DNA of 23,212 bases from RGIG426 sp045600765 (GTDB taxonomy: Bacteria > Bacillota > Clostridia > Oscillospirales > Acutalibacteraceae): assembly GCA_045600765.1 (NCBI GenBank), contig JAZRYM010000011.1, positions 1-23,212 of the forward strand, in the 5' to 3' direction. Below are positions 7,738 to 13,911 of this stretch, piece by piece (positions within the stretch are counted from its first letter, which is position 1; every line of letters starts with the position of its first letter). A program made the position numbers and the translations under genes. The notes beneath the pieces were generated by a model. It was given only the letters and a program-made list of their open reading frames with translations, was not told the DNA's origin and made no database searches.

Positions 7738-9359
7738 TGCTGAAAGCCCTGCTGAAAAAGCAGTTTTCCGAACTGCTGCACAGTTATATGAAGCGCGGCG
7801 GCGCAGATGCAAAAGCAAGCGGCAAAAACAGCAAAGGCAAACTGATTTTGTTCAGTGTCCTGATGCTTTACGTTGTCGGCGTGTTCGTCGTTATTTTCTA
7901 TAACATTATGAAAGAACTGTGCCCGACGTTGTGCGCATTCGGTCTGCGGTGGCTCTATTTCGCCCTGGCGGGAATGCTCGCCACCGCACTCGCCATTATC
8001 GGCAGTATCTTCCTTGTCCAATACCAACTGTACGAGGCGAAAGACAACGATTTACTGCTCTCGATGCCCATTCCCACGTCGTATATTATGTTCACCCGCC
8101 TTTTTTCGTTGTACGTCCAAAACTTCCTTTTTGAAGCGCTGGTGTTCGTCCCCGCCGTTGTGGCCTACGTCCAACACGGGCAGATACATACGACCGGCGC
8201 TATCCTCAACTGCGTGTTGTTGCTCCTCCTCATGCCGCTCTTCTCGCTGGCGCTCACCTGCGTACTCGGCTGGCTTGTGGCGCTCTTGTCCTCACGGATG
8301 CGCCACCGCAACCTCGCCGTTGTCGTCTTTTCGCTCGCGTTCATCGGCGGCTATTTCTACATCTACACGCAATACAGCGTGTTTTTGAAAAAAATCCTCG
8401 AAAACAGCGAGATTATCGGGCAAAAAGTCAAAACACTGTTTTACCCGTTTTACGCTCTCGGCAACGCCGGCACGGGCAACTTCGGCGCGCTCCTCTTGTT
8501 CGCGCTCATCACCGCCGCGGTGGCGGTGCTCGTGTTTTTGCTTCTTAAAGTCAACTTCGTCAAACTTGCCACCCGAAAACCCAACGAGAAAAAAGCGGTC
8601 TATAAAGAAAAAACCGCCCGCGCTTCGTCGGCGGACGGCGCGCTTCTTAAACGCGAAGCGCTTCATCTTGTGAAAAGTCCCGTGTATCTCCTAAACGGCG
8701 CACTCGGCTCAATGGCGATGCTGCTCGGCTCGATAGCGCTCTTTTGGAAACGTAACGGACTGCTCTCTTTCCTGCCCGCCTTGTTCCCGGAAGACCCCGC
8801 CTACGCCGGTGTCGCGGAACTCGTGACGGTGATTCTCGTCTGCTTTGTCTCCTCGATGAACGCCATCACCGCGCCGTCCATTTCACTTGAAGGCAAATCC
8901 ATTTGGATTACGCAGTCGCTCCCCATACCCGCCGAAAAAGTGCTGCTTGCCAAACTCCGCTTGCATCTGCTCATCAGCGTTCCCGCCGCTCTCTTGTTTG
9001 CGGGCGTGTTCGCGATGTTGCTCGGCTCAACCGGAAAAATGCTCGCGCTGATGTTCCTGACCCCCGTCCTGTTCATTTTGTTCTGCGGGCTTGTCGGGCT
9101 TACCTGCAACCTCAAAATGCCCAACCTCAAATGGAACAACGAAGCATACGCCATTAAACAAAGCTTCTCGGTGCTCATGGCGATTTTCATCGTCATCGCG
9201 GTGCTCGCTCTGCTCATTTTGGCGGTCCGTTTCCTGCTCGATCCCCTCACCGCCTATGAGTTACTGCTGATTTTCAATGCCGTAACGGTCGCCGTCTCCC
9301 TTGTTTTGTATCAATGGCTTCGCACCCGCGGCGCCAAAATTTTCAGCACACTTTCTTAA
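7734..9359 (+). CDS. ABC-2-type transporter permease subunit, substrate unknown
   Basis: Integral membrane protein of 541 residues with roughly ten or more hydrophobic segments: one near residue 37, a dense set over the first half, and a second block in the C-terminal half after a polar stretch (about 280-315). The polar loop is rich in Lys and Arg and probably cytoplasmic. ATG 7734 overlaps the ATPase stop as ATGA, with GGAGG (7722-7726) 7 bases upstream, so translation is coupled. A second ATG follows at once (7737). I recognise the general form of a Clostridia ABC exporter permease but no specific family, and no bacteriocin or peptide substrate gene is adjacent. It is the last gene before the terminator at 9400-9434. 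Confidence 0.8.
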   Translation: MMLKALLKKQFSELLHSYMKRGGADAKASGKNSKGKLILFSVLMLYVVGVFVVIFYNIMKELCPTLCAFGLRWLYFALAGMLATALAIIGSIFLVQYQLYEAKDNDLLLSMPIPTSYIMFTRLFSLYVQNFLFEALVFVPAVVAYVQHGQIHTTGAILNCVLLLLLMPLFSLALTCVLGWLVALLSSRMRHRNLAVVVFSLAFIGGYFYIYTQYSVFLKKILENSEIIGQKVKTLFYPFYALGNAGTGNFGALLLFALITAAVAVLVFLLLKVNFVKLATRKPNEKKAVYKEKTARASSADGALLKREALHLVKSPVYLLNGALGSMAMLLGSIALFWKRNGLLSFLPALFPEDPAYAGVAELVTVILVCFVSSMNAITAPSISLEGKSIWITQSLPIPAEKVLLAKLRLHLLISVPAALLFAGVFAMLLGSTGKMLALMFLTPVLFILFCGLVGLTCNLKMPNLKWNNEAYAIKQSFSVLMAIFIVIAVLALLILAVRFLLDPLTAYELLLIFNAVTVAVSLVLYQWLRTRGAKIFSTLS

Positions 9360-9399
9360 CCCGAAACAACATAAAAAGGCAACGAAAAAACGCCCAATG

Positions 9400-9434
9400 A
9401 AAAAAGGCGGTGGTCTTCGACCACCGCCTTTTTT
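9400..9434. terminator. Bidirectional intrinsic terminator between the ABC operon and the rfbC/transposase operon
   Basis: A perfect 10-base stem GGCGGTGGTC (9406-9415) / GACCACCGCC (9419-9428) with a TTC loop, preceded by six A and followed by six T. It can stop transcripts from both sides. The transposase stop codon (9436-9438) lies only 1 base beyond the T run. Confidence 0.92.
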
Positions 9435-9435
9435 G

Positions 9436-9927
9436 TTACATATAAAAACAGTCCAAATTCCACTTTGCGGGGTTATTGTCAATATACTCCCATATCCGCA
9501 AATAATCTTTTTCGTTGCGAACAATATGGTCGTGATACGACCTTTGAAACACGTTCATTCCCGCGTCGATATTGACCAATCGTTTGAACACCGCCACAAG
9601 ACGTGGTATCACATCGTTCGTAGGGGACGGCGCCCTCGACATCCCTCCTCTGCAATCCGCGCATTCCACCGAAACAAGCAGATGAATATGGTTGGGCATA
9701 ATCACAAAGTTCTTCAAAACCACGCCATTGATTTTTTCAGTGGAACGTATATGTTTTTCGGCAATTTCCCCAATGGAAGATAACTTCACGAAAGGGGCGT
9801 CGAGGGCGCCGCCCCCTACAACCTCGCCGAACACTTTCCTTTTGTTTTTTGCGCAAATCGTAATGAAATAGACACCATTTTCGCTGTAATTATAATGTCT
9901 CAAACGATTTGGTTTTCGATTGTACAT
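9436..9927 (-). CDS. REP-associated tyrosine transposase (Y1/HUH, IS200-like fold)
   Basis: Single-strand DNA transposase of 163 residues, of the kind that acts on short palindromic repeats. The HUH pair is H80-I81-H82 in MPNHIHLL. The likely nucleophile is Y131 in SYHDHIVRNEKDY, followed by RIWEYIDNNPAKW, a typical tail for this family. The segment GALDAP (40-45) and the segment MSRAPSPTN (96-104) are encoded by the two arms of an inverted repeat. ATG 9927 overlaps the rfbC stop as TGATG, behind GGGAAAG, so it is probably translated by reinitiation from rfbC. Base composition looks more AT-rich than its neighbours, which suggests acquisition. No flanking terminal repeats typical of a whole IS are evident. 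All expected motifs are present. Confidence 0.88.
   Translation of the reverse strand: MYNRKPNRLRHYNYSENGVYFITICAKNKRKVFGEVVGGGALDAPFVKLSSIGEIAEKHIRSTEKINGVVLKNFVIMPNHIHLLVSVECADCRGGMSRAPSPTNDVIPRLVAVFKRLVNIDAGMNVFQRSYHDHIVRNEKDYLRIWEYIDNNPAKWNLDCFYM
9620..9640 (+). repeat. Left arm of a 21-base inverted repeat inside the transposase gene
   Basis: GTAGGGGACGGCGCCCTCGA plus C. It matches the reverse complement of 9799-9819 at 20 of 21 positions and contains the palindrome GGCGCC. Confidence 0.8.
9799..9819 (-). repeat. Right arm of a 21-base inverted repeat inside the transposase gene
   Basis: Read on the minus strand it is GTAGGGGGCGGCGCCCTCGA plus C, differing from the left arm at one base. 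The arms are 158 bases apart. The GC-rich, palindrome-centred form recalls the short dispersed REP-like repeats on which this transposase family acts. Confidence 0.8.
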
Positions 9928-10478
9928 CACTTTCCCAACTCTTTCAACGTCGGGAAACTCTTGTCGCGCGCGTTCAACAACATCTCCTCCGCGGGGATGG
10001 CGGGCCATTCAATGCCCACGTCGGGGTCGTTCCACAAAAGTCCGCCCTCGTCCTCGGGATGATAAAAATCGTCGCATTTGTAAAGGATTTCCGCCGTCTC
10101 GGACAACACAAGATACCCGTGTGCAAACCCTTTCGGCACAAACAGTTGCTTACGGTTGTGCTCCGACAGCGTCACGCCGAACCACATCCCGTAGGTACTG
10201 CTCCGCGGGCGCAAATCCACCACCGCGTCGAACACCTCGCCTTTGAGCACGCGCAACAATTTCGCCTGCGGATGCGCCTTTTGAAAGTGCAATCCGCGCA
10301 ACACCCCGCGATGCGAAAACGCCTGATTGTCCTGCACAAACACGTTGGGGATGCCCGCTTCGGCAAACGCCTCATGGTTGTAACTCTCCATAAATCCGCC
10401 GCGCTCGTCACCGAGGAAATGGGGTTCAATCACACAAACCCCGTCAATCTCCGTCCAAAAAAAATCAAATCCCGCCAT
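9927..10478 (-). CDS. rfbC: dTDP-4-dehydrorhamnose 3,5-epimerase
   Basis: Converts dTDP-4-dehydro-6-deoxyglucose to the L-lyxo isomer, the third step in making dTDP-L-rhamnose for cell-surface polysaccharide. The 183 residues form a single cupin domain of normal family length. Landmarks are the catalytic His in RGLHFQ (H64), FVPKGFAHGYLVL (113-125) and the Tyr in ILYKCDDFYHP (Y133). ATG 10478 is preceded by GGAGG on the minus strand. It sits 45 bases after the second glycosyltransferase and ends within the transposase start codon. The partner genes rfbA, rfbB and rfbD are not in the window, so rhamnose synthesis needs genes elsewhere. The pairing suggests the adjacent transferases may use rhamnose, but this is inferred. 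Confidence 0.94.
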   Translation of the reverse strand: MAGFDFFWTEIDGVCVIEPHFLGDERGGFMESYNHEAFAEAGIPNVFVQDNQAFSHRGVLRGLHFQKAHPQAKLLRVLKGEVFDAVVDLRPRSSTYGMWFGVTLSEHNRKQLFVPKGFAHGYLVLSETAEILYKCDDFYHPEDEGGLLWNDPDVGIEWPAIPAEEMLLNARDKSFPTLKELGK

Positions 10479-10523
10479 GTTTCCGTCCTCCGTTGTTGGT
10501 TTGGCTTTGTCATCAACCCGTCC

Positions 10524-11234
10524 TTATTTCGTTTGGCGCAACCGCTGAGACACCGCGCGCCACAGTTGCACCCGATTGCGCACCATCACGGAAAATTTTC
10601 CGTGGTGGTCTTTCGTCACCGTGCCCTCGTGCCGACGGTAATCAATGAGCACTTTCGGCAAAAACGCCGCACCGCCGCGCTTTTCGGCAAGCAATCCGAG
10701 CCATTGGTCGTGCATCGGAATGCGGTCGTCAAAGGGAAGCGCCACCGTCAGCAAGTCTTTTCGAAACGCCATACACGAGCCGATATACGAGTTTTTCCAC
10801 AAATTTTTGAGATACCCCGCCCGCGACCCGCGCACCGCGAAGAAAGAGGGCGCCAGCACGTGCCGCTCGTTGTCGGTCATCTGCGCATCGTGTAAAACAA
10901 GCGCCGCGCCCGTTTCCTCAAAGCAGGCGAGCACCGCTTCCACTTTGTCCGCGTGCCACACGTCGTCCTGGTCAGACAAGAAAATCACGTCGCCGCGGCA
11001 AGCAGAAATCGCGTGTTCAAAATTCTTAATAAGCCCTTGACACGGGCCGTCAATCAGTTTGACGCGCCCATCCTCGCTCGCCATACGGCGCACAAGGTCG
11101 CGCGTGCCGTCGGTCGAGCCGTCGTCCGACACAACCACCTCGTCCCCTTCGCGGAGATTTTGCAAAATCGAGGTCAACTGCTCTTCAAGATACGCCTCGC
11201 CGTTGTAGGAAGCGAGGGCAACCGATACGTTCAT
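10524..11234 (-). CDS. Family 2 glycosyltransferase
   Basis: Inverting GT-A glycosyltransferase of 236 residues, probably acting on a lipid-linked surface glycan at the inner membrane face. It begins MNVSVALASYNGEAYLEEQL, has the nucleotide-binding VVSDDGSTDGT (about 34-44) and the metal-binding SDQDD (DXD type) near residue 86, then a C-terminal half with HDQW. No membrane helix is visible. ATG 11234 overlaps the stop of the upstream transferase as ATGA and has AAAGGAG upstream, so I prefer it over longer N-terminal extensions. The form resembles rhamnosyltransferase-type GT2 proteins, and rfbC follows directly. Sugar donor and acceptor are not determinable. Confidence 0.88.
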   Translation of the reverse strand: MNVSVALASYNGEAYLEEQLTSILQNLREGDEVVVSDDGSTDGTRDLVRRMASEDGRVKLIDGPCQGLIKNFEHAISACRGDVIFLSDQDDVWHADKVEAVLACFEETGAALVLHDAQMTDNERHVLAPSFFAVRGSRAGYLKNLWKNSYIGSCMAFRKDLLTVALPFDDRIPMHDQWLGLLAEKRGGAAFLPKVLIDYRRHEGTVTKDHHGKFSVMVRNRVQLWRAVSQRLRQTK

Positions 11235-11995
11235 TTTTTGTTCTCCTTTCGCCACTTGCGCAAATACACCCGAACGGAGTGCAGGTGAATGCGCAACAGT
11301 TTCGGGTTGCGGTAACTGCCGCGCTCCCACGCGTGAGTCACCGCCGTCTGCGGTACACAAGTGGCCTTACCTAATTTGCGGGCACGGCGGGTCAAGTCCG
11401 CGTCCTCGCAATAGAGGAAAAATTGCTCGTCAAATCCGCCGAGCTGTTTCCACGCGGCGGTGCGGATAAACATAAAACAGCCGGTGCAAAATTCCACCTC
11501 AAACGGCGCGGACAAATCGGCATCCGCCATCGTGTATTCCCGCCGCTTTTTGGCAAAATAGCGGCTGTATTTTTGCAATTTTCCCGCCAAGATAAACGAC
11601 AGTTTCAAGTTGCGCCGCGGCACGTCCTGCACCGTTCCGTCCTCGTTACGAATAAGCGGGCAGGTGAGCACCACGTCGGGGTGCGCGTCCATATACGCCG
11701 AAAGGGCGGTCAGCACGTCTTCGGTCAGCGTGATATCCGGGTTAATGATGGCGTGGTAATCCGATTGCACGCGTGACAGCACCGCATTGTGCCCGCCGCC
11801 GAAGCCGCGGTTGTCCTGCCGGAGCACCGTCACGGCGGGGAACTGTTCTTCCACAAGCGCCGGCGTTCCGTCGGTCGAACCGTTATCCACCACAAACACC
11901 GCCACGTCCGTGCCTTTGGTCTGTTCAAAAATGCCGGTCAAAAGCCGACCGATGACGTCCGCGCTGTTGTAGGTCACAATCGAAACCGAAACCAT
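11231..11995 (-). CDS. Family 2 glycosyltransferase (WbbL-like)
   Basis: GT-A glycosyltransferase of 254 residues and first gene of the minus-strand operon. Visible features are MVSVSIVTYNSADVIGRLL, VVDNGSTDGT (40-49), DNRGFGGGHNAVL and NPDITL as the DXD-like site. CTGCFMFIRTAAW and FDEQFFLYCEDADLTRRAR are hallmarks of the WbbL/rhamnosyltransferase subgroup. The C-terminal end is basic (LRKWRKENKK) and may contact the membrane. ATG 11995 has GGGAGG 7 bases upstream; an ATG at 12010 overlaps that ribosome site and is less likely. With rfbC in the operon, L-rhamnose is a reasonable donor, but this is inferred. Confidence 0.9.
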   Translation of the reverse strand: MVSVSIVTYNSADVIGRLLTGIFEQTKGTDVAVFVVDNGSTDGTPALVEEQFPAVTVLRQDNRGFGGGHNAVLSRVQSDYHAIINPDITLTEDVLTALSAYMDAHPDVVLTCPLIRNEDGTVQDVPRRNLKLSFILAGKLQKYSRYFAKKRREYTMADADLSAPFEVEFCTGCFMFIRTAAWKQLGGFDEQFFLYCEDADLTRRARKLGKATCVPQTAVTHAWERGSYRNPKLLRIHLHSVRVYLRKWRKENKK

Positions 11996-12084
11996 ACCGT
12001 TTCCTCCCAAAAATCAGCCAAAACCTGCCCCGCGTTTCCAAAATACGCCCATCCGCGCGCAGGTCGCGTTTCCAAACGTGTATT

Positions 12085-12113
12085 AGTATACCATAAAAAT
12101 CCCAAAAAGTCCA
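12085..12113 (-). promoter_or_regulatory. Promoter of the glycosyltransferase-rfbC operon
   Basis: On the minus strand, TGGACT (12113-12108), a 17-base spacer and TATACT (12090-12085). The leader to ATG 11995 is about 85 bases. Confidence 0.6.
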
Positions 12114-12158
12114 GCCCGAATTCCATTCTTTCCGTTTCGGCAAAAAACGAAAAAAATT

Positions 12159-12183
12159 TGCAAAAAAATCCAACTTTTTTGCA
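12159..12183. repeat. A/T-rich 9-base inverted repeat between divergent promoters
   Basis: TGCAAAAAA (12159-12167) and TTTTTTGCA (12175-12183), separated by 7 bases. It lies between the two outward-facing promoters of the 287-base intergenic region 11996-12282. It may be an operator or a hairpin. Apart from the two promoters, nothing else stands out in this region. Confidence 0.45.
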
Positions 12184-12191
12184 TTTGGGGG

Positions 12192-12220
12192 TAGATTTTT
12201 GGAAAATAGTGTGTTATACT
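12192..12220 (+). promoter_or_regulatory. Probable promoter of the unknown gene and zapA
   Basis: A clear TATACT (12215-12220) with a weak -35 TAGATT (12192-12197) 17 bases upstream. The leader to ATG 12283 is about 55 bases. Confidence 0.55.
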
Positions 12221-12282
12221 ATATACAGTAGTTAAGAGGAACCTTGTTCCGCTAAATCTTGCGAAAGGAGAAGATTTCGCCT

Positions 12283-13035
12283 ATGGGCGTTCTCGACAAA
12301 TGGTTGCGCGGTTCCACCTCTTTCGACCGCAACCGAAAACCTACCCCTTCTCGCCCCACTTCCACCATCGGAAGCACGGTGATTCAGCGACAATCTACCC
12401 CCGTTCGGCCGTCTTCTCCGCGTCCGGCAGTTCCTTTGAAGAAACCCGCCGCGCCGCCCGCACCAAAACCGACGGTCACGCAAGCGCCGAAACCGACGGT
12501 CGCACAAACACCAAACCAAACGGTCACGCAAGCGCCGAAAACTCCCGTTTCCGCACCCGTCGCACCCGTTGCATCGGTTCCCGCCGTCCCCGCGAAAGCG
12601 TTTGACGACGGTCTCCAAAAGAAACTGAATCGCTATTTTGAGCGATTGCGCGCGGTGTACCCCGACGGCGTTATCACCCGCCTCAACACCGGGCAAAAGA
12701 AACTGGCGGAGCGCGGCGCACAGTTGCGCAAACTGTGCGGAATGGAAAACGAACTGGATGCGTTTTTCGCCCTCGGCGGCTTCACCTATGAACGCACCGC
12801 CGGCGGACGACCCCGCGCCGTATCCTCGGCGACAGCACGCGGCGCTCTGGTAAACGAGGTCAAAACCCTTTTCCCGAGCGGCATCCCCTCCGCCGCCACC
12901 TTAGACCGTGTCGACCACGCGCTGTACCTGCGCTTGCGGAGCGCGGCGCGCCTTTCCGGCACGACCATCACCGCGTTTTTGAACGACTACGAACTTATTG
13001 AAAAATCAAACGAAAAAGGAGAGCAATCGCTATGA
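12283..13035 (+). CDS. Unrecognised Pro-rich protein translationally coupled to zapA
   Basis: I do not recognise this 250-residue protein. A short start (MGVLDKWLRG) that could form a small amphipathic helix leads to a Ser/Pro/Arg-rich disordered stretch. Three imperfect 8-residue repeats (PKPTVTQA type, 61-84) and an Ala/Pro/Val linker follow, to about 104. Residues about 105-245 look like a compact, mostly helical, charged domain (FDDGLQKKLNRYFERL ... LDRVDHALYLRLRSAARL ... FLNDYELI). There is no membrane helix or signal peptide, so it is probably cytoplasmic. The end overlaps the zapA ATG as ATGA, so the two are likely made in step. Context suggests a link to cell division, but nothing in the sequence shows the activity. 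AAAGGAG lies upstream of ATG 12283 with a longish 12-base spacer. Confidence 0.8.
   Translation: MGVLDKWLRGSTSFDRNRKPTPSRPTSTIGSTVIQRQSTPVRPSSPRPAVPLKKPAAPPAPKPTVTQAPKPTVAQTPNQTVTQAPKTPVSAPVAPVASVPAVPAKAFDDGLQKKLNRYFERLRAVYPDGVITRLNTGQKKLAERGAQLRKLCGMENELDAFFALGGFTYERTAGGRPRAVSSATARGALVNEVKTLFPSGIPSAATLDRVDHALYLRLRSAARLSGTTITAFLNDYELIEKSNEKGEQSL
12463..12534 (+). repeat. Three imperfect 24-base coding repeats (8 residues each)
   Basis: The repeats encode PKPTVTQA, PKPTVAQT and PNQTVTQA, with a decayed fourth copy (PKTPVSAP) after. They form a flexible Pro/Thr linker in the zapA-coupled protein. Confidence 0.7.
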
Positions 13036-13376
13036 CTACCAACAAAATTAAACTGAACATTGTGGGAACAGAATATTCCATCGTCTCGGACGAACCCGTC
13101 AGCTATATGACCGAACTCGGTATGCAGGTGGACAAAGATATGCGCGAGATTATGCAAGACCCCCGCATCTCCACCGCGATGGCGGCGGTGCTGGTGGCGC
13201 TCAACAACGCCGATGCCGTGCGCAAAGCCGAATCGGCGGCGGACAACCTGCGCTCCCAAATGAAAGGTTACCTCGACGACAACGCCCGCGCGCGGATGGA
13301 GAGCGACTCCTCCCGCCGCGAACTGGAACGTCTGCGCGAAGAAAACCGCAAACTGCGCGAACGCCTTTCGATGTAA
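13032..13376 (+). CDS. zapA: Cell division protein ZapA
   Basis: Small cytoplasmic FtsZ-binding protein (114 residues) that bundles protofilaments and steadies the Z ring. The N-terminal globular head is typical (NKIKLNIVGTEYSIVSDEPVSYMTELGMQVDKDMREI), followed by a long C-terminal helix or coiled coil from about residue 45 that becomes strongly charged (RRELERLREENRKLRERL). Length fits the family. ATG 13032 overlaps the stop of the unknown upstream gene, with AAAGGAG about 8 bases before it. It is the last gene before the terminator at 13425-13459, so the transcript appears to hold only these two genes. Confidence 0.9.
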   Translation: MTTNKIKLNIVGTEYSIVSDEPVSYMTELGMQVDKDMREIMQDPRISTAMAAVLVALNNADAVRKAESAADNLRSQMKGYLDDNARARMESDSSRRELERLREENRKLRERLSM

Positions 13377-13424
13377 TGTTTTGAAATCATCTTTTTTGCC
13401 CCCCTCTGCCGATAGTCCGGCAGG

Positions 13425-13459
13425 AAAAAAGACGAACGACTTTGCCGTTCGTCTTTTTT
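13425..13459. terminator. Bidirectional intrinsic terminator after zapA and the Dabb gene
   Basis: Stem GACGAACG (13431-13438) / CGTTCGTC (13446-13453) with a 7-base loop, flanked by six A and six T, so it works in both directions. A smaller hairpin, CTGCCG/CGGCAG, lies just before it (about 13406-13423). Confidence 0.88.
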
Positions 13460-13494
13460 ATATGTCTTTTGAATTTTTGCCGCTTTTTTGCAAC

Positions 13495-13800
13495 TTACAG
13501 TTCAATATCCACGCACGCGCGCGACTCGCGCAGCGGTTTCATAAACGCGCCGACCGCTTTGTGGTCAGGGTGCACGATGTAGGCGTTCAAGTCCTCAAAA
13601 CTGTCAAAATCGCTGATAAGCAACAAATCCGCGTTCCCGTCGGCGGCACCGTCCGCGCCCACCGCCGTCTCCGAATGGCGGATGAGGTCGATTTTCGCCG
13701 GCAACGCATCCAGCATCGCCTTGGTCGCAAGCACGTTTTCCCGCTTGCTTTTGCCCTCTGCCTGCTCCAAAAATTTGAACATCACGATATGTCGAATCAT
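13495..13800 (-). CDS. Dabb-domain (stress-responsive alpha/beta-barrel) protein
   Basis: Single-domain protein of 101 residues. MIRHIVMFKF at the start and the HPDHKAVGAFMKPL segment near the end are hallmarks of the Dabb fold, a small dimeric ferredoxin-like barrel. Members are often of unknown biochemical role, some binding hydrophobic small molecules. No signal peptide or membrane helix is seen. ATG 13800 has GGAGG upstream; a longer open frame to 13842 would run through the promoter. It is monocistronic, with its own promoter (13833-13861) and a shared terminator. The family call is firm; the function is not known. Confidence 0.85.
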   Translation of the reverse strand: MIRHIVMFKFLEQAEGKSKRENVLATKAMLDALPAKIDLIRHSETAVGADGAADGNADLLLISDFDSFEDLNAYIVHPDHKAVGAFMKPLRESRACVDIEL

Positions 13801-13832
13801 TTTTCTTCCTCCTTGTCCCGATTTCGTCCCAT

Positions 13833-13861
13833 AGTATAGCATATTTTCTCTTGTTTGTCAC
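13833..13861 (-). promoter_or_regulatory. Promoter of the Dabb-domain gene
   Basis: On the minus strand, GTGACA (13861-13856), a 17-base spacer and TATACT (13838-13833). Its -35 box shares base 13856 with the -35 of the divergent rmuC promoter. Confidence 0.7.
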
Positions 13862-13879
13862 GAAAAAATGTGGTAAAAT
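13851..13879 (+). promoter_or_regulatory. Promoter of rmuC
   Basis: TTGTTT (13851-13856), a 17-base spacer and TAAAAT (13874-13879), about 33 bases before the TTG start. It overlaps the divergent Dabb promoter. Confidence 0.5.
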
Positions 13880-13911
13880 GAAAAAAACACAACGAAAAGG
13901 AGGTCTTTCCT

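Noticed and set aside
9928..10008. Longer N-terminal version of the transposase starting near 10008
   Set aside because: It would run over the end of rfbC in another frame with non-family residues. MYNRKPNRLRHYNY at 9927 is the typical family start and has a ribosome site.
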